From positions 342,701 through 406,700 of the forward strand of contig NZ_RKIJ01000012.1 of NCBI RefSeq assembly GCF_003752595.1: a DNA stretch of 64,000 bases. Direction: 5' to 3'. The notes under the pieces were generated by a model. The model made no database searches, was not told the origin of the DNA, and saw nothing but the letters and a program-made list of their open reading frames with translations. Positions 9,447 to 17,710 of the stretch are shown piece by piece. Source of the stretch: Cellulomonas sp. PhB143. GTDB taxonomy: Bacteria; Actinomycetota; Actinomycetes; Actinomycetales; Cellulomonadaceae. Numbering within the stretch: the stretch's first letter is position 1; each line of letters opens with the position of its first letter. Both the position numbers and the translations under genes were made by a program.

Positions 9447-11165
9447 TTACACGTCCTTCGATGTCATCGGAGTCCAGGGCCCGCGGGCGGATCCCTGGGT
9501 TGGCAGCATCATCCCATCGACGGCGGTGCTCGCGTCGACGGGGCGCAACGATGCGGTCACGATCGTCGGGCCGTGCGCGGCCGAGGCGTCCGAGGGGGTC
9601 GTCGGCGCGCACCCGACCAGCGCCACGACGACGACGAGGAGCACGAGCGCGGCCAGCGCGACCAGGGGCCACGACACCCCGCGGGGCGAGCCGCCGAGCC
9701 GGCGGCCCGTCGTCGTCGACGTGCGCCGGGGGGAGTCCCCGGCACCGGAGGTGCGGTGGCCCGAGGCGCGGCGGTCCGCCTCCCGGCGGGCGGCGCGGGT
9801 GGGGGTGCGCGGCTCGTCCTTCGGGGGAGCGGGCGGCGCGGGCGGCGCCCCGGAGGGCTGCGCTGCCGGGCGGGGCGGCCGGGTGGTGGGCCGGATCATG
9901 CCGTGCGGCGAGCGCACGGCGGGCGCCGACGCCGGGATCGCGCCGCGCCGGGAGTCGGCCCGCGAGTCCGCCCGGGAGCGGGACGCGGCGTCGGCGCGCA
10001 CGGCGCTACGGGGCGGGTAGGAGCGAGGGCCGCCGGCCGGGCCCGCGGCGTCGGGCGGACGAGGTGCCTGGCGCGCGGCGGACGGCCGGGCCGCGGGCGC
10101 CGGCTCCTCGTCCGACGGCGCGGCGGCGCGCACGGTGGGCAGGGACCCGGCGGCCCCGGAGGCGGGCGCGGGCGCGTCGGCCCGGGAGGCCCCCGGCACG
10201 GCGCCGGCGGTCCCGGCGGTCTGCGCGCGGTGCTGGCCGGCGCGCCCCGCGGCCTCGGCGCGCGGCGAGGCCTGGTGCCCTCCGCCGGACCGGGGCCGCG
10301 TCGCGCCCGGCCCGATGCGCGCGATGACGCCCCACGGGTCGTCGGAGATCTCGAGCATGATCTCGTCGAACGCCCGCGCGAGGAACGCCCCGCTCGGGGG
10401 TCGCCGCGCGGGGTCCTTCTCGAGCATCTGCATGATCAGGCGCGCGAGCTCGCGGTCCACCGACGGCGGCAGCGGCGGGACGGCCTCGTTGACGTGGGCG
10501 ACGGCGATGTCCACGGGCGTGGCGCCGGTGAAGGGCCGGTGCCCGACGACCGACTCGTAGGCCACGATCCCCAGCGCGTACAGGTCGGACGCGCCCGTGG
10601 CGGGCTTGCCGATCGCCTGCTCGGGGGACAGGTACTGGGCGGTGCCCATGACCATCCCGGTCGCCGTCATCGGCACCTGGTTCGCGGCGAGGGACACCCC
10701 GAAGTCGGTGATCTTCACCTCGCCTGTGCGGTCGAGCAGGATGTTGCCGGGCTTCACGTCGCGGTGCACGACGCCGGCCACGTGCGCGGCGTGCAGGCCG
10801 CGTGCGGTCTGGGCGAGGATCGGCAGCAGGTGGTGCAGCTGCAGGACGGGCTCGCGCTCGAGGAGGTCGGCCATCGGCTCGCCGGTGACGAGCTCCATGA
10901 CGAGGTACCCGGAGCGTTCCTGCTCCCCGTAGTCGTAGACCTGGGCGATGTGGGGGTGGGAGAGCGCGGCGCTGTTGCGCGCCTCGGTGCGCAGGCGCGC
11001 GAGGAAGTCCTCGTTGCCCGTGTACTCGGCGCGCAGCACCTTCACCGCCACCTCGCGGTGCAGGGCGCTGTCGGCCGCGACCCACACCTCGCCCATGCCG
11101 CCGACGGCGATCCGCCGCACGAGCGTGTAGCGGTCGCCGAGCACCATGCCCTTGACGGGCTTCAC
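9447..11165 (-). CDS. pknA: serine/threonine protein kinase PknA-like
   Basis: A second membrane kinase (572 aa) that in actinobacteria phosphorylates division proteins together with PknB. Kinase motifs: AVGGMGEVWVA, Lys42 in AVKVL, Asp136 in HRDVKPGN, DFGVS, and the activation segment MTATGMVMGTAQYLSPEQ. A long Pro/Arg/Ala-rich linker of about 200 residues leads to a single helix (WPLVALAALVLLVVVVALVG) near the C terminus and a 54-residue outer tail without PASTA repeats. The GTG start overlaps the pbpA stop (GTGA), indicating translational coupling. The unusually long linker is low complexity and probably disordered. The call rests on kinase motifs plus conserved position. Confidence 0.93.
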   Translation of the reverse strand: MKPVKGMVLGDRYTLVRRIAVGGMGEVWVAADSALHREVAVKVLRAEYTGNEDFLARLRTEARNSAALSHPHIAQVYDYGEQERSGYLVMELVTGEPMADLLEREPVLQLHHLLPILAQTARGLHAAHVAGVVHRDVKPGNILLDRTGEVKITDFGVSLAANQVPMTATGMVMGTAQYLSPEQAIGKPATGASDLYALGIVAYESVVGHRPFTGATPVDIAVAHVNEAVPPLPPSVDRELARLIMQMLEKDPARRPPSGAFLARAFDEIMLEISDDPWGVIARIGPGATRPRSGGGHQASPRAEAAGRAGQHRAQTAGTAGAVPGASRADAPAPASGAAGSLPTVRAAAPSDEEPAPAARPSAARQAPRPPDAAGPAGGPRSYPPRSAVRADAASRSRADSRADSRRGAIPASAPAVRSPHGMIRPTTRPPRPAAQPSGAPPAPPAPPKDEPRTPTRAARREADRRASGHRTSGAGDSPRRTSTTTGRRLGGSPRGVSWPLVALAALVLLVVVVALVGCAPTTPSDASAAHGPTIVTASLRPVDASTAVDGMMLPTQGSARGPWTPMTSKDV

Positions 11166-12640
11166 CCGTCGATCACCGCCTGCATGACCGCTTTCGCGAC
11201 CGGTGCGGCGACGCGGCCGCCGGTGGCCTCGCTGCCGGCGGAGCCGCCGTGCTCGACGACGACGGCGACGGCGACCTGCGGGTCGTCGGCCGGCGCGAAC
11301 GAGGTGAACCAGGCGTGCGGGGACTCCCCGTCCACGCCCGTCTCGGCCGTACCGGTCTTGCCGGCGACCTTGATGCCCGGCATCTGCGCCGTCGTCCCGG
11401 TCCCGTTCTCGACGACGTTCTCCATCATCGAGGTGAGGTCGCCCGCGGTGGCCGTGGAGATGGGGCGGCCCAGCTTCTTCGGGGACATCTGGGAGACGAC
11501 GTCGAGGTCCGGGTTGCGGACCGTCTGGACCAGCTCGGGGCTCATCAGGGTGCCGTCGTTCGCGATGGCGGCGGAGACCATCGCCATCTGCAGCGGGGTC
11601 GCGCGCACGTCGCCCTGCCCGATGGCGGACAGCGCGGTGCGCGCCGGGCTCGAGGCGCCCTTGTCGTCGTCGGGCGGGAAGCGGCTGGGGGTGACGGTCA
11701 GCGGGATGCTGAGCTTCTGGTCGAACCCGAACGCCTCGGCCTGGTCGCGCAGCGCGTCGTCGCCGAGCTTGACGCCGAGGCCCTCGAACGCGGTGTTGCA
11801 GGACATGCGCAGGGCGTCGGCCAGCGTCTGCTCGCCCGTGGGGGAGCAGACCTCGCCGCCGTAGTTCTCCGTGACCGTGCTCGTGCCGGGCAGCGTGTAC
11901 GTCGTCGGCGCGGGGATGACCGTCTCGGGCGTGTAGTCGCCGGACTGGAGCGCCGCCGCGGAGGTGATGAGCTTGAACGTCGACCCCGGCGGGTACTGGT
12001 CGCCGCCGATGGCCCGGTTGATCAGCGGCCGCTGGTCGTTGTCCGGGGAGACGAGGGCCTGGTAGGCCTCGTTCGCCGCGGCGTAGTCGTGCGTCGCGAG
12101 GTCGTTCGGGTCGTACGACGGCTTGGACACGAGGGCGAGGATCTTGCCGGTCGAGGGCTCGATGGCCACGACGGCGCCGCGCTGGTCGCCGAGGGCGTCC
12201 CACGCGGCCTTCTGCGCCTTCGGGTCGATCGTCAGCTCGACGGACGAGCCCTGCGGCTGGGCGCCCGTGAACAGGGAGGTGAGCCGGTCGAACCACAGGT
12301 CGTCGGCCGTGCCGTTGAGGTAGTCGTTCTCCGTGCGCTCGAGCCCCGAGGTGCCGTTGACGATGGAGAAGAAGCCGGTGACGGCGGCGTTCATCTTCCC
12401 GTCGGCGTACTTGCGCTGGTAGCCGTACGGGTCGTCCACCGGCGTGGAGGACGCGACGGGGTCGCCGGCGATGATGATCGGTCCGCGGAACCGCCCGTAC
12501 TCGTCGTACGTGGCGCGCTTGTTGCGCCCGTCCGCGTCGAGGGTGCCGGCGTGGAAGTACTGGATCACGGTCGTGGAGACCATGAGCGCGACGATCATGA
12601 GCAGCACGAGGGACGCGACGCGGCGGATCGGGACGTTCAT
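11162..12640 (-). CDS. pbpA: penicillin-binding protein PbpA (class B transpeptidase)
   Basis: A 492-aa D,D-transpeptidase that cross-links peptidoglycan. It has an N-terminal membrane anchor (VASLVLLMIVALMVSTTVIQYF), a dimerisation region, and the transpeptidase domain with the catalytic triplets S220-x-x-K (GSTFK), S280-C-N282 and KTGT (GKTGTAETG near residue 420). It lacks the PASTA repeats of some class B enzymes. The ATG at 12640 overlaps the rodA stop codon, so the polymerase and transpeptidase partners are coupled, matching their known function as a SEDS-bPBP pair. Length and order match PbpA of Mycobacterium (Rv0016c). Confidence 0.95.
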   Translation of the reverse strand: MNVPIRRVASLVLLMIVALMVSTTVIQYFHAGTLDADGRNKRATYDEYGRFRGPIIIAGDPVASSTPVDDPYGYQRKYADGKMNAAVTGFFSIVNGTSGLERTENDYLNGTADDLWFDRLTSLFTGAQPQGSSVELTIDPKAQKAAWDALGDQRGAVVAIEPSTGKILALVSKPSYDPNDLATHDYAAANEAYQALVSPDNDQRPLINRAIGGDQYPPGSTFKLITSAAALQSGDYTPETVIPAPTTYTLPGTSTVTENYGGEVCSPTGEQTLADALRMSCNTAFEGLGVKLGDDALRDQAEAFGFDQKLSIPLTVTPSRFPPDDDKGASSPARTALSAIGQGDVRATPLQMAMVSAAIANDGTLMSPELVQTVRNPDLDVVSQMSPKKLGRPISTATAGDLTSMMENVVENGTGTTAQMPGIKVAGKTGTAETGVDGESPHAWFTSFAPADDPQVAVAVVVEHGGSAGSEATGGRVAAPVAKAVMQAVIDG

Positions 12641-14349
12641 GCTCGGCCCTCCTCGTCGTCGTCCGCCCGTTCGGGCTGGTCGGGCTGGTCCCGCTGCTGC
12701 GGCTCTCCCGGCTCGTCGACCGGATGGCGGTCGGGGCGCTCGGGCGGCGCCGGGGGCGGCGGCACCGGCGGCCCCCCGGACGGGAGCGGGCCCCCTCCCG
12801 GCCGGACGACCTCGGTGAGCTGGGTGCCGGCGTCGTCCGCCCCGGCCGAGCCGACGGCCCTGGCGGGGCGGGGCTCGCCCGCGCCGACCCGGATGGGCGC
12901 GGCGGCGGGCGCGACGTCGGGCTCGCCCGCGGAGTCCACGGCCTCGAGGACCTGCGGGGCGCCGACGCTCGCCACGATGCCGCCCTTGCCGACCGTGCCG
13001 CGCACGGGCAGCGCGGACGGGCGCCGCGCGTTGTCCGAGACGCGCAGCAGGAGCGCGACGATCAGCCAGTTCGCGAGCACGGACGAGCCGCCCTGGGCGA
13101 CGAACGGCAGCGTCAGGCCGGTCAGGGGGATGATGCGCGTGATGCCGCCGACGACCACGAACAGCTGCAGCGCCACGGTGAACGCGAGGCCGCACGCGAG
13201 GAGCTTGCCGAACCCGTCGCGCACGCCGAGGGCGGTGCGCAGGCCGCGCTCGACGAAGAGGATGTACAGCGCGAGGATCCCCAGGAGGCCCGTGAGCCCG
13301 AGCTGCTCGCCGAGCATCGTGTAGATGAAGTCGGAGTACGAGTACGGCGTGAGCAGGGGGTAGTCGTTGCCCCAGCCGGTGCCGAAGAGCCCGCCGTTCG
13401 CCATCGCGAACAGGCCCTGGACCAGCTGGCCCGAGCCGCCGGGCGTCTGGTTGTAGACCGCGTCGTCGAACGGGTGCAGCCACGCCTCGACGCGCTGCTG
13501 GACGTGCGGGACCGTCGTCGCCGCGAACACCGCGGCGGCCGCGAGCAGCCCGACACCGAGGACCACCCAGCTGAACCGCTCCGTCGCGACGTAGAGCATG
13601 GCGACGAACAGGCCGAAGAAGAGGATCGACGTGCCGAGGTCGTTCTCGAACACCAGCACGCCCAGGGACGCGGCCCACACGAGCAGGATCGGCCCGAGGT
13701 CGCGCAGCCGGGGGAGCTGCAGGCCCAGCACCTTGCGCCCGGCGAGCGCGAGGGTGTCGCGGTTGGTCACGAGGTAGCCCGCGAAGAACACGGCCAGCAC
13801 GATCTTCGCGACCTCGGCCGGCTGGAACGAGAAGCCCGCGACGCGGATCCAGATCTGCGCGCCGTTGATCGACGTGCCGATGTGCGGCACGAGGGGCAGC
13901 AGGATGAGCAGGAGGCCCAGGATCATCGCCGTGTACGTCGTGCGCCGCAGGGCCCGGTGGTCGCGCAGCACGAAGACCAGGACGCAGGCGAGCACGATCG
14001 CGAGGGCCGACATCGTCAGCTGCCCGCGCGCGAGGTCCGAGGACCGGTCCTGCAGGTGCCGGGCGACGTCGTACCGGTAGATCGCGGCGAGGCCGATGCC
14101 GTTGAGCGCGACCGCGACGGGCAGCAGGACCTGGTCGGCGAACGGCGCACGGATGCGCAGCACCACGTGCGCGACGAGCGCGAGCCCGGCCCAGACGGCG
14201 GAGTAGACGTAGAAGTCCTCGGGCAGCTCGCCCAGCGTGCGCAGCGCGACGTTGGCGAAGGCGCCGATGCCCAGCGCGAGCGCCAGGACGAGGAGCACCA
14301 GCTCCTTGCCCCGCATCGGGCGGCGGACGACGGGTTCGACCGTGGACAT
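12637..14349 (-). CDS. rodA: SEDS-family peptidoglycan glycosyltransferase RodA/FtsW
   Basis: A multi-spanning lipid II polymerase of 570 aa, the partner of the adjacent PbpA. SEDS signatures are visible: a run of about ten hydrophobic helices, ENDLGTSILFFGLF carrying the conserved acidic residue, GTGWGNDYPLLTPYSYSDFI, and LTLPFVAQGGSSVLANW. After the last helix comes an unusually long Pro/Arg-rich cytoplasmic C-terminal tail (about 130 residues) that may be a phosphorylation or protein-interaction region. The ATG at 14349 overlaps the pstP stop (TGATG). In the actinobacterial order this gene is named rodA (Rv0017c). Confidence 0.95.
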   Translation of the reverse strand: MSTVEPVVRRPMRGKELVLLVLALALGIGAFANVALRTLGELPEDFYVYSAVWAGLALVAHVVLRIRAPFADQVLLPVAVALNGIGLAAIYRYDVARHLQDRSSDLARGQLTMSALAIVLACVLVFVLRDHRALRRTTYTAMILGLLLILLPLVPHIGTSINGAQIWIRVAGFSFQPAEVAKIVLAVFFAGYLVTNRDTLALAGRKVLGLQLPRLRDLGPILLVWAASLGVLVFENDLGTSILFFGLFVAMLYVATERFSWVVLGVGLLAAAAVFAATTVPHVQQRVEAWLHPFDDAVYNQTPGGSGQLVQGLFAMANGGLFGTGWGNDYPLLTPYSYSDFIYTMLGEQLGLTGLLGILALYILFVERGLRTALGVRDGFGKLLACGLAFTVALQLFVVVGGITRIIPLTGLTLPFVAQGGSSVLANWLIVALLLRVSDNARRPSALPVRGTVGKGGIVASVGAPQVLEAVDSAGEPDVAPAAAPIRVGAGEPRPARAVGSAGADDAGTQLTEVVRPGGGPLPSGGPPVPPPPAPPERPDRHPVDEPGEPQQRDQPDQPERADDDEEGRA

Positions 14350-15728
14350 CAGCCCGTCACCCTGGCGGCGGTGGGCGTCGGCGTCGGTGTCGGTGCGGTC
14401 GGGCCCGGCGTCGGGGTGGGCTCGGGGACCGGCGGGACGGCGTCCTGCGCGATGGCGTCGGCCCGCTCCTGGGCCGCGGCCTGGCTGGTCTCCGGGATGG
14501 TCTGCTCGAGCCGCTGCTGCAGGTACAGGGGCAGCTCGGAGACGGGGGTGCCGGTGACGTCGACCGGGGTCGAGAGCTCGATCGGGCCGATCGTCGAGGG
14601 GACGCCCTGGTACACCGCGACGTTCCCGTCGGCCACACCCACGAAGTAGCGCGTCTGCGTCCACAGGTACGCGGCCCACGCCCCGCCGACGAGGACGGCG
14701 AGGATGACGACCACCCCGAGCACCGGGATCCACGGACGACGCCGCGGCAGCTCGCGGGCGTCCTCGTCCAGGTCCTCGGCGTCCAGCGCGGCCGGGTCGG
14801 GGTCGTCCGGGTCGCCGGCCGCGGGCTCGGGCGCCGCCGCCTGCGCGGCGGACGTGCCGTCGTCGGGCACCGGGGCCGTGTCTGCGCCAAGGCTGCCCGA
14901 CGTGCCCGTGGTGCCGTTCAGGGCCTCGGTGCGCCACCGGTCCGTCGCGGCGGAGCCGACGACCTGCGGGACGGTGTCCGGCGCGGCGTCGGACGGGGCG
15001 TCGAGGTCGACGACCTCGGCGACGATCGCGGTGATGTTGTCCGTGCTGCCGGCGCGCAGCGCGAGCTGGAGGAGCTTGTCGGCGCACGCGTCGACGTCGG
15101 GCACCGAGCGCAGGGTCTCGGCGAGGGTGTCGGCGCCGACGAAGCCGGACAGGCCGTCGGAGCACAGGAGCCAGCGGTCCCCGACGAGGGCCTCGCGGAC
15201 CGACAGGTCCGGGGTGAGGTCGACGTCGAAGTCGCCGAGCACGCGCATGACGACGTTGCGCTGCGGGTGGACCTCGGCCTCCTCGGCCGTGATGCGGCCG
15301 GTGTCGACGAGGTGCTGGACGAACGTGTGGTCGGTGGTGACCTGCGTGAGCTCGCCGTCGCGCAGCAGGTAGGCGCGCGAGTCGCCCAGGTGCGCCATGA
15401 CCAGCGTGCTGCCGGTGCGCACCATCGCGGTGACCGTGGTGCCCATGCCCGTCAGGTCGTGGTCGACCTGGGTGCGGCGCACGAGGTCCTCGCGGGCGTG
15501 GTCGACGGCCCGCTCGAGCGCGGCGAGGGCCTGGTCGGGGCCGGTCGACTCGCCGTCGAGGCCGGCGAGGGCGGCGATCGTCAGGGACGACGCGACGTCG
15601 CCCCCGGCGTGGCCACCCATGCCGTCGGCGACGGCGAGCAGGTGGGTCCCGGCGTAGGCGGAGTCCTGGTTGTTCGACCGGACGAGGCCGACGTCGGACC
15701 GTGCGGCGTAACGGAGAGCGATGTCCAC
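14349..15728 (-). CDS. pstP: PP2C-type serine/threonine phosphatase PstP
   Basis: A membrane-anchored, metal-dependent phosphatase (459 aa) that reverses PknA/PknB phosphorylation. PP2C motifs: RSDVGLVRSNNQDSAYAG, ADGMGGHAGGD, GMGTTVTAM, HLGDSRAYLLRDGEL, LCSDGLSGFV and STDNITAIV, which supply the metal-binding aspartates. A linker of about 70 acidic residues precedes the membrane helix (PVLGVVVILAVLVGGAWAAYLW), and the extracytoplasmic C terminus ends in a Thr/Pro-rich tail. It starts with GTG 15728, three bases after the fhaB stop. It is the only phosphatase in this kinase operon, as in other actinobacteria. Confidence 0.95.
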   Translation of the reverse strand: MDIALRYAARSDVGLVRSNNQDSAYAGTHLLAVADGMGGHAGGDVASSLTIAALAGLDGESTGPDQALAALERAVDHAREDLVRRTQVDHDLTGMGTTVTAMVRTGSTLVMAHLGDSRAYLLRDGELTQVTTDHTFVQHLVDTGRITAEEAEVHPQRNVVMRVLGDFDVDLTPDLSVREALVGDRWLLCSDGLSGFVGADTLAETLRSVPDVDACADKLLQLALRAGSTDNITAIVAEVVDLDAPSDAAPDTVPQVVGSAATDRWRTEALNGTTGTSGSLGADTAPVPDDGTSAAQAAAPEPAAGDPDDPDPAALDAEDLDEDARELPRRRPWIPVLGVVVILAVLVGGAWAAYLWTQTRYFVGVADGNVAVYQGVPSTIGPIELSTPVDVTGTPVSELPLYLQQRLEQTIPETSQAAAQERADAIAQDAVPPVPEPTPTPGPTAPTPTPTPTAARVTG

Positions 15729-15731
15729 CGG

Positions 15732-16277
15732 CTATCCCTGCAGCTCCACGACGGTCCGGCCGATGCGGACCGGGGTGCCCTGGCTGATCTCGACGGTCCC
15801 GCTGATGCGCTCGTCGTTGATGTAGGTGCCGTTCGTCGAGCCCAGGTCCTCCAGGTACCAGCGGCCCTCGTGCGGGAAGATCCGCGCGTGCCGCGAGGAC
15901 GAGAACGCGTCGTCGAGCACGAGGGTGCAGCCGGGGGAGCGGCCGAGCATGATCGTCTGCGAGGACAGGGGCAGGGACGTGCCGCGCAGCTGGCCGGCGG
16001 TCACGACCAGGCGGCTCGGGCCGCGGGGGACGGACGGCGCGGGCGTCGCAGCGGCGGGCGCAGCGGCCCCGGCAGCTGCCGCGCCGACCGGCTGGGCCAC
16101 CTGTGCGGGGGCGGGGGTCGCCGCGGCGCGTGCCTTCGCGGACTTCTTCGCCTTGCGGCGGTCCGCGGAGCGCGTGCCGTACAGGTCGCGGCGCAGCACG
16201 CCGATGGCGGACAGCACGAACACCCACAGCAGCACGAGGTACCCCAGCCGCAGCAGGGTGAACGTGAGCTCGCTCAT
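15732..16277 (-). CDS. fhaB: FHA-domain protein FhaB (FipA)
   Basis: A 181-aa protein with an N-terminal membrane helix (LTFTLLRLGYLVLLWVFVLSAI), a basic and Ala-rich linker, and a C-terminal FHA domain that binds phosphothreonine. FHA hallmarks are GRSPGCTLVLDD, SSRHARI and DLGSTNGTYIN. The mycobacterial homologue binds FtsZ and FtsQ and is a target of PknA. It sits between fhaA (10 bases upstream) and pstP (3 bases downstream) in the same operon. The assignment is secure from domain and position. Confidence 0.94.
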   Translation of the reverse strand: MSELTFTLLRLGYLVLLWVFVLSAIGVLRRDLYGTRSADRRKAKKSAKARAAATPAPAQVAQPVGAAAAGAAAPAAATPAPSVPRGPSRLVVTAGQLRGTSLPLSSQTIMLGRSPGCTLVLDDAFSSSRHARIFPHEGRWYLEDLGSTNGTYINDERISGTVEISQGTPVRIGRTVVELQG

Positions 16278-16287
16278 ACGGGCGTGA

Positions 16288-17001
16288 TCACCACTCCTCG
16301 TCCTCCTGGCGCGACGCCGCGCCGGTCCAGAACATGATCCGGGTCCTGCCGATGGTCAGGGTGTTTCCGTCCAGGAGCGTAGCGGCTGGAACCTGGTGCC
16401 CCTCGACGTACAGGCCGTTGGTGGAGCCGAGGTCCGTGGCGACGACGCCGTCGTCGGTCACCCGGATCTCGAGGTGCTTGCGGGAGACGCCCGCGTCGTC
16501 GACCACGATGTCCGCCTCGGAGCCGCGGCCGATGACCGTCACCGCGCCCGTGAGGAGGTAGCGCTGGCCGTCGATGTCGAGCAGGGGGTGGCGGGCGTTC
16601 GGCGTCGACGTGGCGGGGGCGACGTTGCCGCGGACGGACGCGGAGCGGGTGTGGAAGCGGCCCGGCTCGTGCGCGCCGTCCTCCTCGAAGCTCACGCTGA
16701 CGGGCCCGACGAACGCGTAGTGCTGCGAGGCGGCGTACTCGGTGATGTTGGTGGCGAGCTCGTCGGCGAGCGTCTCCGCGCCCCAGCCCTCCACCTGCGT
16801 GAAGTCCTCGGGGGAGAGCTCGATGGTGAACTCGTTCGGCACGACCGTCCGGTCGCGTCCCAGCACCGCGGCACGGTCGTCGATCTCGCGGCGCAGCGCG
16901 CTCGCCATGTCGACCGGCTTGACCTCGTTGCGGCCGACGTGCGAGAACGCGTTGTTCACGACGCGCTCGACGCCCTTCTCGAACCGGTCCAGGACTCCCA
17001 T
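16288..17001 (-). CDS. fhaA: DUF3662 and FHA domain-containing protein FhaA
   Basis: First gene of the operon, 237 aa. The N-terminal DUF3662 domain begins MGVLDRFEKGVERVVNNAFS and contains the family block EVKPVDMASALRREIDD and a TIELSPEDF segment. A short linker leads to an FHA domain with GRGSEADIVVDD, VSRKHLEI and DLGSTNGLYV, which recognises phosphothreonine on PknB substrates such as the MviN pseudokinase region in mycobacteria. The linker is much shorter than in the mycobacterial protein. The ATG has AGGGG upstream. A TACGAT element at 17079-17084 (minus strand) is a possible -10 for the operon. Confidence 0.94.
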   Translation of the reverse strand: MGVLDRFEKGVERVVNNAFSHVGRNEVKPVDMASALRREIDDRAAVLGRDRTVVPNEFTIELSPEDFTQVEGWGAETLADELATNITEYAASQHYAFVGPVSVSFEEDGAHEPGRFHTRSASVRGNVAPATSTPNARHPLLDIDGQRYLLTGAVTVIGRGSEADIVVDDAGVSRKHLEIRVTDDGVVATDLGSTNGLYVEGHQVPAATLLDGNTLTIGRTRIMFWTGAASRQEDEEW

Positions 17002-17260
17002 GCCACCCCTTCCCCTCGTGCTCGTCGCCCGGCGCCTGGGCCCGGACGGGCCGCGACAGACCTCGGTCGGACTACCCGATCGTAACGACACCGCTCCCGC
17101 GCGGGCGTCCGGGCACGCGGCAGAGCCTGTGGAGGTGCCGTGGACGACGGCGGTCGGGTGCGGGGTGGGGGGTTGGCCGTGGGTTGGCCGGGGTGGTGCG
17201 GTGGCGCACGTCACCGCTGTGGCGGCTCCCGCGGGTGCCGAGACGACGCGGTCACCGTGG

Positions 17261-17266
17261 TATGTT
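17261..17266 (+). promoter_or_regulatory. -10 element of the tRNA-Leu promoter
   Basis: TATGTT lies 11 bases before the tRNA 5' end, the right spacing for transcription to begin near the mature end. No convincing -35 hexamer is visible 17 bases further upstream. Confidence 0.4.
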
Positions 17267-17276
17267 TTCTCGGCGC

Positions 17277-17359
17277 GCGCGAGTGGCGGAATGGCAGACG
17301 CGCTGGCTTCAGGTGCCAGTGTCCGAAAGGGCGTGGGGGTTCAAGTCCCCCCTCGCGCA
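17277..17359 (+). tRNA. tRNA-Leu (anticodon CAG)
   Basis: The sequence folds as a class II tRNA. The 7-bp acceptor stem is GCGCGAG with CTCGCGC (17352-17358), with discriminator A17359. The anticodon stem CTGGC/GCCAG encloses TTCAGGT, giving anticodon CAG for CUG codons. A long variable arm precedes the T arm (GGGGG TTCAAGT CCCCC). The 3' CCA is not encoded. It lies directly downstream of the fhaA promoter region, and foreign DNA begins within a few bases of its 3' end, making it the likely anchor of the island. Confidence 0.95.
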
Positions 17360-17364
17360 CAGTG

Positions 17365-17710
17365 GGCTGTTCTCGGTTTCGAGAGCAGCGAACTTCGAAA
17401 AGTCCCGGCCGGGATACTCCGGCTGGGACTTTCGTCGTTTCTGGGCGGTTCGTGCGGTCCTGCGCGGTCTCGCGACGAGGTGATGCGCGACGGCGCGGAC
17501 TGCGTGGTGCTGATCGGGCTGGCTCGGCGGGCGGTCGGGACGATTTCGGCCGTTCTGGGGCGTACTGACCTGTCCGGCGGTGCTGCCGGTGTTTCAGGTG
17601 GTCGGGTTGTGGCGGGTGTTGCCGGCCGTGCGTGGTGGTCCTCGCCGGGGCTTGGTACGCGAGCGGGTGGTGTAGCCGATGGGCCGGTCGTCTATGGGCT
17701 CGCCGAGGTA
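17365..17710. repeat. direct repeat A: tRNA terminator plus 3' end of the transposase gene
   Basis: About 346 bp are repeated at 28047-28391 in the same orientation with roughly nine in ten bases identical by eye. The repeat contains the hairpin terminator and the C-terminal coding region and downstream sequence of the transposase at 17594-19297. Copy A begins about five bases after the tRNA and ends inside the transposase gene. Confidence 0.85.
17399..17432. terminator. hairpin terminator after tRNA-Leu
   Basis: Arms 17399-17412 (AAAGTCCCGGCCGG) and 17419-17432 pair over 14 bp with one G-T wobble, loop of six bases, followed by TCGTTT. It can end the tRNA transcript on the plus strand and the transposase transcript on the minus strand. 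Confidence 0.7.

Noticed and set aside
12637..16227. Long minus-strand frame joining rodA with pstP and fhaB DNA
   Set aside because: Only the rodA part (start 14349) has sensible protein; upstream is the wrong frame of pstP and fhaB.
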